The notes: a model not told the origin generated them from the letters alone. DNA of 7,740 bases from CAZLWF01 sp031972835 (GCA_031972835.1 DALYDX010000023.1:1-7740), one strand, 5' to 3'. Shown: positions 1-5,786, numbered from the stretch's first letter. Program-made: numbers and translations.

Positions 1-666
1 ATCGTAGTGAGAGCCGCCGAGGAGCTTGGGAAACAGTTCAAAGGAACTTCCAAAACAAGCCTTGCGATGAAGCACGGACTCGATCCGATTGGGACTTGGG
101 CCCATGAGCTTGCGATGATTATCACAGCCCTAAGATTTGATGGCACCCGCCAATCAATCGAGCAAGCTCAGATAGAGTTGCATACAAAGTGGCTCAATCA
201 GTTCGGAGAAGGTATTGCCCTGTCCTTGCCTGATACATACGGCACACAGTTTACACTGGACACGTTGCCGGATGAGATTGTAAGCAGGCTGAAAGGTTTC
301 CGAATCGACTCCGAAGATCCATTTATATCTATTCCTAGATTTCAGGAAAGATTCGTCAGGGCCGGTATTGATTACAAGAACAAACTCTTTGTTCCGAGTG
401 ACGAGCTCAACCTCGATAAGATGATTGCGATCAGTGATGCATTTGGTGCATCGAGCATCATCAGTCACGGCTGGGGCGGAGGCTTTGGTAACGATTTTGG
501 TTTCAATAAAGTTTCGATCATCTGTAAACCATATTCGGCAAATGGAAAGTTTTGTGTAAAACTTTCCGACAATGTTGAAAAGGCAATAGGTGAACCCGAA
601 ACTGTAAAAAAATACAAAGCAGTACTCAATTACAAAGGTGAGTATGCAAAGGAATGTATTTCATAA
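1..666 (+). CDS. pncB: Nicotinate phosphoribosyltransferase, C-terminal part (5' end outside window)
   Basis: The frame is open to the left edge (ATC GTA GTG...), so the gene starts outside the window; the GTG at 7 is only an internal codon. About 221 C-terminal residues are visible, roughly half of a usual 400-490 aa family member. The enzyme joins nicotinate to PRPP to make nicotinate mononucleotide, the entry step of NAD salvage (Preiss-Handler route), in the cytosol. Counting GTG as residue 1, GTSKTSLAMKHGL (13-25) and PIGTWAHE (27-34) match the family region holding the histidine that is phosphorylated (here H33). RIDSEDP (99-105) matches the R-x-DSGDP phosphate-binding motif but has Glu for Gly. 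GWGGGFGND lies where GIGTxLTND is usual. VKLSDNVEKAIGEPETV near the end is the typical C-terminal block. A terminator follows at once, and the NAD kinase gene comes next on the same strand, which fits a shared NAD(P) theme. Family assignment is firm; activity with the altered motifs is not certain. Confidence 0.88.
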   Translation: MVVRAAEELGKQFKGTSKTSLAMKHGLDPIGTWAHELAMIITALRFDGTRQSIEQAQIELHTKWLNQFGEGIALSLPDTYGTQFTLDTLPDEIVSRLKGFRIDSEDPFISIPRFQERFVRAGIDYKNKLFVPSDELNLDKMIAISDAFGASSIISHGWGGGFGNDFGFNKVSIICKPYSANGKFCVKLSDNVEKAIGEPETVKKYKAVLNYKGEYAKECIS

Positions 667-672
667 GTTCAC

Positions 673-697
673 AAAGGCGGGAAAATTCCCGCCTTTT
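673..697 (+). terminator. Rho-independent terminator after pncB
   Basis: A 10-bp perfect stem (673-682 with 687-696) containing GGCGGG, with a 4-nt loop, flanked by A and T runs. It starts 6 nt after the pncB stop codon. It separates pncB from the NAD kinase gene, which therefore needs its own promoter. Confidence 0.85.
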
Positions 698-707
698 ATT
701 ATTAATG

Positions 708-713
708 TATAAT
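708..713 (+). promoter_or_regulatory. -10 box (TATAAT) for NAD kinase gene, probably leaderless
   Basis: A consensus TATAAT ends 6 nt before the ATG at 720, so transcription would begin at or next to the A of the start codon. The best -35 candidate, TTCCCG at 686-691 (spacer 16), is weak and lies in the arm of the preceding terminator. Position and consensus match are seen; promoter activity and leaderless initiation are inferred. Confidence 0.55.
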
Positions 714-719
714 CAATAT

Positions 720-1562
720 ATGACACACAAATTCGACAGAGTTCAAATCTTCTATAGACCAGACATCACCGGCGGTAGTGCTTGGGAGAAGAAAATCATA
801 GCCAAGCTCAAATCTTTAAATAAAAAAATAGAAATCGGATCCAAGCGTCCGAAAGTGGTTATTGCTCTGGGCGGAGACGGAACAATCATGGAAGCTATAC
901 GTAATTTCAAACACTTCTCCCCTCTTTTTATAGGTCTAAACTTGGGTCATGTTGGATTCCTCGCCACTATTCGCGAGAAAAAGAATTTTTTAAAAGGCAT
1001 CGAAAAAATATACAAAGGTGAATATACAGTATCCGAGCGCATGATGCTCCATGTTGGTGTAGTACGCAAAGGCAAAGAAATTTATCAGACTCAAGCTCTA
1101 GGCGATATGTACATCCAGAATCTCACAGGATTACTCGATCTCGATATCCATATCGACGAACATCTAGTACAGCACGTTCACGGCACAGGAGCTATAGCGA
1201 GTACTGCTAGTGGTTCTACAGCGTACAACTTGTCTCTGCATGGACCTATAGTTATGCCTGATATAAATTGTATTGTTGTAAACGAAATCCTAGATCACAA
1301 CACACCAACACCCTCTATGATTATCAAGAAATCTAAGCGCGTCTCTTTTCACATTAAAAACTTCCGCCGACGCAACGAAGTCTTGCTCGCAAAAGACGGC
1401 CAAGATATAGATGTCGGCATGTGGACCGACGGAGTACTTGTGATGCGACTTCTGCCGGGCGACGTGGTGCACGTGGCGCGCGCTCGTGGGAAAATAAAAC
1501 TCGCTGAGATAGAAAAGGATTATTTTTTCAAAAGTATTCAACAGAAATTCACATTCAAGTAG
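720..1562 (+). CDS. nadK: NAD kinase (ATP/polyphosphate-NAD kinase family)
   Basis: A 280-aa cytosolic enzyme that phosphorylates NAD to NADP; family members usually run 270-310 aa. GGDGT (51-55) is the hallmark nucleotide-binding/catalytic motif. GLNLGHVGFLA (72-82) corresponds to the usual G-x-N-x-G-x-LGFL. STASGSTAYNLS (161-172) corresponds to STPTGSTAYSLS, and AKDGQ (224-228) to the C-terminal DGQ motif. The frame stays open upstream to 654, inside pncB. I chose ATG 720 because MTHKFDRVQIFYRP matches the usual short N-terminus, and because the earlier starts at 654 and 705 lie upstream of a consensus -10 box. No Shine-Dalgarno is present. Oddities: the canonical Asn-Glu/Asp NAD-ribose motif after the middle domain reads LGDMYIQN (127-134), and Pro-Thr in the glycine-rich loop is Ala-Ser. 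It follows pncB and ends 32 nt before the convergent gene on the other strand. Family assignment is firm. Confidence 0.93.
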   Translation: MTHKFDRVQIFYRPDITGGSAWEKKIIAKLKSLNKKIEIGSKRPKVVIALGGDGTIMEAIRNFKHFSPLFIGLNLGHVGFLATIREKKNFLKGIEKIYKGEYTVSERMMLHVGVVRKGKEIYQTQALGDMYIQNLTGLLDLDIHIDEHLVQHVHGTGAIASTASGSTAYNLSLHGPIVMPDINCIVVNEILDHNTPTPSMIIKKSKRVSFHIKNFRRRNEVLLAKDGQDIDVGMWTDGVLVMRLLPGDVVHVARARGKIKLAEIEKDYFFKSIQQKFTFK

Positions 1563-1565
1563 ATG

Positions 1566-1592
1566 AAAAGGCGGACAAGTGTCCGCCTTTTT
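1566..1592. terminator. Bidirectional terminator between convergent genes
   Basis: An 11-bp perfect stem (1566-1576 with 1581-1591), core GGCGGAC/GTCCGCC, loop AAGT, with A4 on the left and T5 on the right. It begins 3 nt after the NAD kinase stop and ends 3 nt before the stop of the minus-strand gene, so both genes can use it. It resembles the hairpin at 673-697 (both cores begin GGCGG). Confidence 0.85.
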
Positions 1593-1594
1593 GT

Positions 1595-2694
1595 TTATTT
1601 AATTTTTTCAATATCCTCTCCAGCTTTTTCTTTGCTGGCGATATATTGATAGTGGAATTCTTTTGCTGCTCCACCCATCACCATTTTGCCTTCCATACGG
1701 CCAAGCGCTTCCTGGCACTCTTCGAAACTTTCCGGCATTCTGATACCACCAATCAATTTCGAAAGAACTTGTACGTTCCTCAAAATATTTTTTTGGTACT
1801 GAGTCTCACGCTCCTTGTCAGACAAGTTGGACTTATATGATTTCAGAATCTTGTCATACTCAAGGAGTGGCAGATATACAATATCTTTCTCGAACTGGTC
1901 GGTATATATGGTCGGAAAGTAATCGTACCAAAGTTTACACCACACTGCATTGTTCACCTTGAACTTNNNNNNNNNNNNNNNNNNNNNNNNNNNNNNNNNN
2001 NNNNNNNNNNNNNNNNNNNNNNNNNNNNNNNNNNNNNNNNNNNNNNNNNNNNNNNNNNNNNNNNNNTCGGAAAGTAATCGTACCAAAGTTTACACCACAC
2101 TGCATTGTTCACCTTGAACTTGCGCAAGTATGCAAACACCTTTTCAGTATCAGGATGTTTTGCGTTTGTCGCATTTCCCTTGCCATCAATTATCCTTCTC
2201 CTTACAGAGAGCAACCATTGAACAGAAGGCATCTTATTGAAACCTTCCGCCTGGAGTAGGTCATACATGATTGTATAGTCGAGAGATTTCTCGCGCATAC
2301 CGGGAATCCGGTAATACGTGAAAGTTTCAGTTTCGTTGCTCGCAATCCACTCATTGTGGTTCAAAAGGTCGGCGAACTTATGAAAGCTCATTTCACGAGG
2401 TCGCAAAGGATTATGAAAGCACATATGCACGAAATCGTGCGCGAAATACATATCCTTCACGTACTCGTTTTTGTAATATCCCTTGCGGTCTAAAACAAAA
2501 TTGAAGTATTGAGTGAAATGACTGAATTCTTCCGGACGATCCTGCTCGAAGAATATCGGAGCACGGTTATCTATCACGAATTCGATCAATCCCTTGTAAA
2601 AAGGATTGGCCTTGAACTCAGATGTAGTGAAAATTTGCGTATATACATACTCCCTGTACTCAGATAGAGTTGGGAAAAATTGAAAGTTTTTCAT
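1595..2694 (-). CDS. Uncharacterised protein with HDxxHxxxH motif; intact gene interrupted by a false assembly gap
   Basis: I do not recognise the family. The coding frame appears in two pieces either side of 100 N, but the residues KFKVNNAVWCKLWYDYFP occur in both. Removing one 55-base copy and the N run (155 bases) joins them in frame into one 314-aa protein. I chose ATG 2694 (MKNFQFFPTL): the ATG at 2742 overlaps the -35 box of a near-consensus promoter. No signal peptide or membrane segment is visible, and aromatic content is high. The most striking stretch is FAHDFVHMCFH (84-94), giving H86, D87, H90 and H94, followed by NEWIASNETET (114-124) with E115, E121 and E123. This spacing could bind metal in a helical fold; that is inference. 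Coq4-type proteins carry an HDxxH-x11-E motif, but here E101 follows after 10 residues and the rest does not resemble them. The C-terminus is charged and helical-looking. The gene has its own promoter and is divergent from purA. Confidence 0.75.
1912..1966. repeat. 55-bp end duplication, left copy (assembly artefact)
   Basis: These 55 bases are identical to 2067-2121 across the 100-N run. The copies code the same peptide within one gene. This is a contig-end overlap, not a biological repeat. Confidence 0.95.
1967..2066. other. 100-N scaffold gap, probably false
   Basis: Exactly 100 N flanked by identical 55-bp ends. The contigs most likely overlap by 55 bp and no sequence is missing, because collapsing the overlap restores the reading frame of the minus-strand gene. 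Confidence 0.93.
2067..2121. repeat. 55-bp end duplication, right copy (assembly artefact)
   Basis: Identical to 1912-1966. One copy should be removed together with the N run. Confidence 0.95.
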
Positions 2695-2713
2695 ATAGTG
2701 TACGTTTGCTTGT

Positions 2714-2742
2714 ATTATACCATATATACCAGACAATTGCAA
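2714..2742 (-). promoter_or_regulatory. Strong sigma70-type promoter for the HDxxHxxxH protein gene
   Basis: On the minus strand, TTGCAA (2742-2737) is followed by a 17-bp spacer and a perfect TATAAT (2719-2714). Transcription would start near 2707, leaving a leader of about 13 nt before ATG 2694 with no Shine-Dalgarno. This also argues against the ATG at 2742, which lies inside the -35 box. Confidence 0.75.
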
Positions 2743-2770
2743 GTATATTCCCTTTCTATAAAAAGTGTTG

Positions 2771-2776
2771 TATTAT
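2771..2776 (+). promoter_or_regulatory. Possible -10 box for purA
   Basis: TATTAT lies 39 nt before the purA ATG. No good -35 box sits at the expected distance, and TATAAA at 2758-2763 is an alternative. The predicted leader is A-rich and has no Shine-Dalgarno. This is a weak call. Confidence 0.35.
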
Positions 2777-2815
2777 CATTCCGGCACAAAAAAAGTTCAT
2801 TTAAAAAAACCAATT

Positions 2816-4326
2816 ATGAAAAAAGGTTACGTAGACGTATTACTTGGTCTCCAATGGGGAGACGAAGGCAAGGGAAAAATCGTAGATTATCTCTCACCTG
2901 AGTATGACATTATCGCCAGATTCCAAGGTGGCCCCAATGCTGGGCATACCTTGTATGTAAAAAATAAAGCAGGCAAGGATGAGCGAATTGTACTCCATGT
3001 TACTCCCTCTGGATTAACACGAGACAATCATCTTATGGGAGTGTTAGGCAATGGTATGGTGATATGCCCTATCGCATTCAAAGATGAGGTAAAAAATATC
3101 TTTGACGTTACTGGTATCGACGTGTGCAAAAAACTTGTAATTTCAAGCAATGCACATATGATCATCCCGACTCATCGATTACTCGACAAGGCAAGCGAAA
3201 TTGCAAAAGGCAAAGACGCTGTCGGTACAACTGGTAAAGGCATAGGTCCGTGCTATATGGACAAAGCTGGAAGAAATGGGATCAGATTCGGCTCATTACT
3301 TGATCTAAATAAATTTAAAGCTGAGTACGAAAAGCTTGAAGCCAAGCACCGTGAAATATTGAAACAACAGTATGGCTACACTGATAAAAATATAGACTCT
3401 GAGTTGAGTGAACAATGCTTCAACTTCAAAAGATCAATACTTTTTATCCGTAGAAATATGCTTCAACAAATCAAACGCACCGAATACTGGTTGAACAACC
3501 AAATTCGTGACGGAAAAAAAGTTTTGGCTGAAGGTGCACAAGGTACTATGCTCGACATCGACCACGGAACATATCCGTTTGTTACATCCTCTAGCACTAT
3601 TGCTGGTGGAGCTTGTACAGGACTTGGTATATCACCACTTTTAATCCGCAAGATAATCGGTGTTACAAAAGCATACTGTACTCGTGTAGGCAACGGAGAA
3701 TTTCCGACAGAACTCACAGATGAAGTCGGAGAGCAAATCCGCAAAGATGGAAACGAATTCGGATCAACTACCGGTCGCCCACGTCGTTGTGGTTGGATGG
3801 ACTTCCCCGCTTTGGAATATTCATTCCTTGTAAATGGGGTGACTCATCTTATCATCACAAAAATAGATGTATTCAAGAGCCTTCCTGGTTTTAAAGTATG
3901 CAGCGAATACATGGTGAACGATAAGGTAAGCAGAGAGTACCCGACAGATTGCAGTATAGCCCTGCCCATGTACGAGTCATTCAAATTCAGTGAACATGAG
4001 AGNNNNNNNNNNNNNNNNNNNNNNNNNNNNNNNNNNNNNNNNNNNNNNNNNNNNNNNNNNNNNNNNNNNNNNNNNNNNNNNNNNNNNNNNNNNNNNNNNN
4101 NNATTGCAGTATAGCCCTGCCCATGTACGAGTCATTCAAATTCAGTGAACATGAGAGGACGAACCTCGGCAATATCACAAACGAAGAAGAGTTTGAGACG
4201 GGTATGAAAGAATTTATTTTTTTCATGATACTGAAACTTGAAAATACGAGTGTAAAACTAGCCGGTATCTCAAACGGCCCAGAGTGTGAAAAATATATTG
4301 AGATAAAAAGTATGCAAACAGCATAA
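2816..4326 (+). CDS. purA: Adenylosuccinate synthetase; intact gene interrupted by a false assembly gap
   Basis: This enzyme condenses IMP and aspartate using GTP to give adenylosuccinate, the first step from IMP to AMP; it acts in the cytosol. Collapsing the 55-bp duplicate and 100 N gives 451 aa, slightly longer than the 432 aa of E. coli PurA. QWGDEGKGKIVD (13-24) is the GTP P-loop with catalytic Asp16. FQGGPNAGHTL (36-46) carries catalytic His44. TTGKGIGPCYMDKAGRNG, EGAQGTMLDIDHGTYPFVTS, VGNGEFPTE and TTGRPRRCGW are all family blocks in the expected order, and ITKIDVF is the guanine-recognition region. SNGPECEKYIEI near the C-terminus matches the usual SVGPDRxxTI ending. I chose ATG 2816 because the N-terminus then aligns with the family; the frame extends upstream only to a GTG at 2765 next to the promoter region. 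No Shine-Dalgarno is seen. The next gene has its own promoter, so purA looks monocistronic. Confidence 0.95.
3948..4002. repeat. 55-bp end duplication, left copy (assembly artefact)
   Basis: Identical to 4103-4157 on the other side of the 100-N run and coding the same part of PurA. It has the same length as the duplication at 1912-1966, which points to one assembly parameter rather than biology. Confidence 0.95.
4003..4102. other. 100-N scaffold gap, probably false
   Basis: Exactly 100 N between identical 55-bp ends. Removing 155 bases restores a single purA frame through to its normal C-terminus, so no sequence appears to be missing. Confidence 0.93.
4103..4157. repeat. 55-bp end duplication, right copy (assembly artefact)
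   Basis: Identical to 3948-4002; the continuation beyond 4157 is the true purA 3' end. Confidence 0.95.
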
Positions 4327-4360
4327 AACAAAAACCCGAGTTAATCTCGGGTTTTAATAT
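4325..4360 (+). repeat. 36-bp direct repeat, copy 1 (terminator cassette)
   Basis: These 36 bases, starting within the purA stop codon, recur exactly at 5353-5388 after the oxygenase gene. The repeat covers the whole terminator hairpin and its A/T flanks, including an identical loop. Confidence 0.95.
4331..4355 (+). terminator. Rho-independent terminator after purA
   Basis: A 10-bp perfect stem AAAACCCGAG/CTCGGGTTTT (4331-4340 with 4346-4355) with loop TTAAT, 4 nt after the purA stop codon. The symmetric A/T ends mean it could work on either strand. Confidence 0.87.
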
Positions 4361-4363
4361 ACG

Positions 4364-4392
4364 TTGACAGGTGGGAATATAAATAGTATGGT
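4364..4392 (+). promoter_or_regulatory. Promoter for the 2OG oxygenase gene
   Basis: A perfect TTGACA (4364-4369), a 17-bp spacer and TATGGT (4387-4392, 4 of 6 matches to TATAAT). The predicted start near 4399 gives an A-rich leader of about 33 nt. The promoter lies just after the purA terminator, so the gene is expressed on its own. Confidence 0.6.
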
Positions 4393-4431
4393 CTTATAGA
4401 ATTAATTAAAAAACAAAGCAAAAGCTTTCAT

Positions 4432-5352
4432 ATGGGACCAATAATACCTACACTCGACATGTATGACTTCACTTCTGGAGTAAAAAGCAAGAAAGAGAAA
4501 TTCATCAAAGAATTAAAGAATGCTATGGAATCCAAAGGATTCTTTTTTCTGAAAAATCATAATATTTCCTGGAAAACACTTTCTTCGGCACGAAAAATGT
4601 TTGATATTTTTTTCCAAGAATTTTCAGAAACGCAAAGAAAAAAGTATGAATTCTCGGACGAGCAACATCAACGTGGCTACACACCAATGAGAATTGAAAA
4701 AGGTGAATTTGCAAATATTGCAGATGAAAAGCACTTCTTTCAAATTGGAAATGACAGAAATGTCGATGTTCCAGATATCAGAGATTTTAAAATCGTAACG
4801 AACAACCTTTTCAGAGAATTCAGGAGTGATGCATTGATGATACTGCGAGCAATCGCCCTCTCTCTTAATTTAGATGAGAATTACTTCGCAAAAAAAGAAG
4901 GCAACAGTATCATGCGAGCTATCGACTATCCACCAACAGCAAATCCACTAGCTGATGATGGTATCGCAACAAAAGGTGGCAATATCATCGGTATGTGTGC
5001 CTCAAAACACACCGACATAAACATGATCACTCTACTTGAGGCAAAAGAAGAGGGTTTGCAGTTATGGGATGGCGAAAATTGGATTCCGATTACGATTGAA
5101 AGTGAAGACTTGATCATTGTAAACGCTGGAGATATGCTTGAACATCTGACTGGAGGACGCTACAAATCGGGTTTGCATCGTGTAGTATGTCAAAAGAACA
5201 TAAGAAGGTTTTCAATTCCATATTTCTGCCATCTCAATGTTTTAGAATCTGTTGTTCCTTTGAAACATTTGGGTAGTTCCGATTTAAATAAGTATCATTT
5301 TCAGACTGTTGGGGAATATTTGAATTTCCGACTTGCACAGATTGGTCTGTAA
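4432..5352 (+). CDS. 2-oxoglutarate/Fe(II)-dependent oxygenase, isopenicillin N synthase-like
   Basis: A 306-aa soluble protein of the non-haem iron oxygenase superfamily, which normally uses O2, Fe(II) and 2-oxoglutarate to oxidise a small molecule. The N-terminal region has IPTLDMYDF (5-13) and ESKGFFFLKNHNI (33-45), the usual start of the DIOX_N domain. The C-terminal double-stranded beta-helix carries the iron triad: H193 and D195 in KHTDINMITLL, and H249 in SGLHRVV. GDMLEHLTGGRYKSG (233-247) and R259/S261 in RRFSIPYF supply the 2-oxoglutarate carboxylate site, so the active site is complete. Length is typical for the family (about 300-350 aa). ATG 4432 is the only early start that keeps the conserved N-terminus; no Shine-Dalgarno precedes it. 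It is flanked by identical 36-bp terminator repeats, which could mark insertion of a gene-plus-terminator unit. The substrate cannot be told from sequence: plant-hormone-type, beta-lactam-type and nucleobase oxygenases share this fold. Confidence 0.9.
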   Translation: MGPIIPTLDMYDFTSGVKSKKEKFIKELKNAMESKGFFFLKNHNISWKTLSSARKMFDIFFQEFSETQRKKYEFSDEQHQRGYTPMRIEKGEFANIADEKHFFQIGNDRNVDVPDIRDFKIVTNNLFREFRSDALMILRAIALSLNLDENYFAKKEGNSIMRAIDYPPTANPLADDGIATKGGNIIGMCASKHTDINMITLLEAKEEGLQLWDGENWIPITIESEDLIIVNAGDMLEHLTGGRYKSGLHRVVCQKNIRRFSIPYFCHLNVLESVVPLKHLGSSDLNKYHFQTVGEYLNFRLAQIGL

Positions 5353-5388
5353 AAAACAAAAACCCGAGTTAATCTCGGGTTTTAATAT
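5353..5388 (+). repeat. 36-bp direct repeat, copy 2 (terminator cassette)
   Basis: Identical to 4325-4360, located just after the oxygenase stop codon and 11 nt before the unresolved gap. Confidence 0.95.
5359..5383 (+). terminator. Rho-independent terminator after the oxygenase gene
   Basis: The same 10-bp stem and TTAAT loop as the purA terminator (5359-5368 with 5374-5383), 6 nt after the stop codon. Confidence 0.87.
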
Positions 5389-5399
5389 TTTTATAAACA

Positions 5400-5499
5400 N
5401 NNNNNNNNNNNNNNNNNNNNNNNNNNNNNNNNNNNNNNNNNNNNNNNNNNNNNNNNNNNNNNNNNNNNNNNNNNNNNNNNNNNNNNNNNNNNNNNNNNN
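5400..5499. other. 100-N scaffold gap of unknown true size
   Basis: Unlike the other two N runs, its flanks share no end overlap, so sequence is probably missing here. Linkage of the oxygenase gene to the tRNA-Glu/DoxX side rests on scaffolding only. Confidence 0.85.
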
Positions 5500-5592
5500 T
5501 CTTGTGGTCACGAATATTTTATTCGCCGTCACTCATAAAATTTCTCGACCCCGGCTCGTGGTTTTGTGTGTTCACAAAACATCACTGCGCCT
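5500..5592. other. Non-coding segment next to the gap, with two small hairpins
   Basis: I see no convincing gene in these 93 bases. An 8-bp perfect stem GTTTTGTG/CACAAAAC lies at 5561-5568 and 5573-5580 (loop TGTT). A 6-bp stem CGAATA/TATTCG lies at 5511-5516 and 5520-5525. The open frame that crosses this segment and the antisense of the tRNA has no protein-like features. It may be the edge of a repeat that broke the assembly. Confidence 0.4.
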
Positions 5593-5644
5593 GTCACACA
5601 TACCAAAAAGACTGGAGCAGTCCAGTCTTTTTGGTATGTGTGAC
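5593..5644 (-). terminator. 24-bp perfect hairpin terminator overlapping the 3' end of tRNA-Glu
   Basis: A perfect 24-bp stem (5593-5616 with 5621-5644) closed by a 4-nt loop. Read on the minus strand, the inner part is GACTGGA/TCCAGTC flanked by A5 and T5, a classic terminator for the tRNA-Glu transcript. The outer part extends the stem another dozen pairs and includes the last 4 nt of the tRNA (5641-5644). A plain terminator would not need this extension. Confidence 0.8.
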
Positions 5645-5712
5645 CCCAGCGAGAGTCGAACTCGCCTTAACAGATTGAAAACCTGTTGTCCTAACCGATA
5701 GACGATGGGGCC
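5641..5712 (-). tRNA. tRNA-Glu (anticodon TTC), CCA not encoded
   Basis: Read on the minus strand, the 7-bp acceptor GGCCCCA/TGGGGTC (one G-T pair) encloses a D-arm with GGTTAGG. The anticodon stem is ACAGG/TCTGT with loop TTTTCAA (anticodon at 5679-5677), and the T-arm is GCGAG/CTCGC with TTCGACT. The discriminator is A at 5641 and is followed by CAC, so CCA must be added by the nucleotidyltransferase. It lies 70 nt after the DoxX-like gene on the same strand and has its own likely promoter. Confidence 0.95.
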
Positions 5713-5717
5713 ATATA

Positions 5718-5749
5718 ATTTTAAACCCTAAATAAATAGGGTTTAAAAT
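5718..5749 (-). other. 13-bp hairpin in the leader of tRNA-Glu
   Basis: A perfect 13-bp inverted repeat, 5718-5730 with 5737-5749, with a 6-nt loop, ending 5 nt before the tRNA 5' end. It could weakly terminate the DoxX-like transcript, but only three T follow the GC core before A's begin. It could instead be a processing structure in the tRNA precursor. Confidence 0.6.
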
Positions 5750-5758
5750 CACGGAGCG

Positions 5759-5786
5759 ATTATAACATTTAAATCAATAAAATCAA
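5759..5786 (-). promoter_or_regulatory. Promoter for tRNA-Glu
   Basis: On the minus strand, TTGATT (5786-5781), a 16-bp spacer and a perfect TATAAT (5764-5759). The -35 box overlaps the stop codon of the DoxX-like gene. A start near 5752 would place the whole 13-bp hairpin in the tRNA leader. Confidence 0.6.

Noticed and set aside
1595..2742. Apparent frameshift or two overlapping minus-strand genes around the first N run
   Set aside because: The break is explained fully by the 55-bp duplicated contig ends plus 100 N; the joined gene is in frame.
2765..4326. Apparent truncation of PurA and a separate small downstream gene (start 4123)
   Set aside because: The small frame is the true C-terminus of PurA; collapsing the overlap restores 451 aa with the normal ending.
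5593..5644. Inverted repeat as the end of an insertion sequence or as a CRISPR repeat
   Set aside because: No transposase, target duplication or repeated spacing is present; the inner part with A5/T5 fits a terminator.
5333..5701. Plus-strand open frame of about 120 codons across the gap
   Set aside because: It runs through N, the antisense of tRNA-Glu and hairpin DNA, has no protein-like pattern, and starts inside the oxygenase gene.
5783..5785. TGA recoding (Gracilibacteria-type code)
   Set aside because: Reading past the TGA gives another stop-rich stretch into the tRNA-Glu promoter, and the protein already ends normally; other genes end with TAA or TAG.
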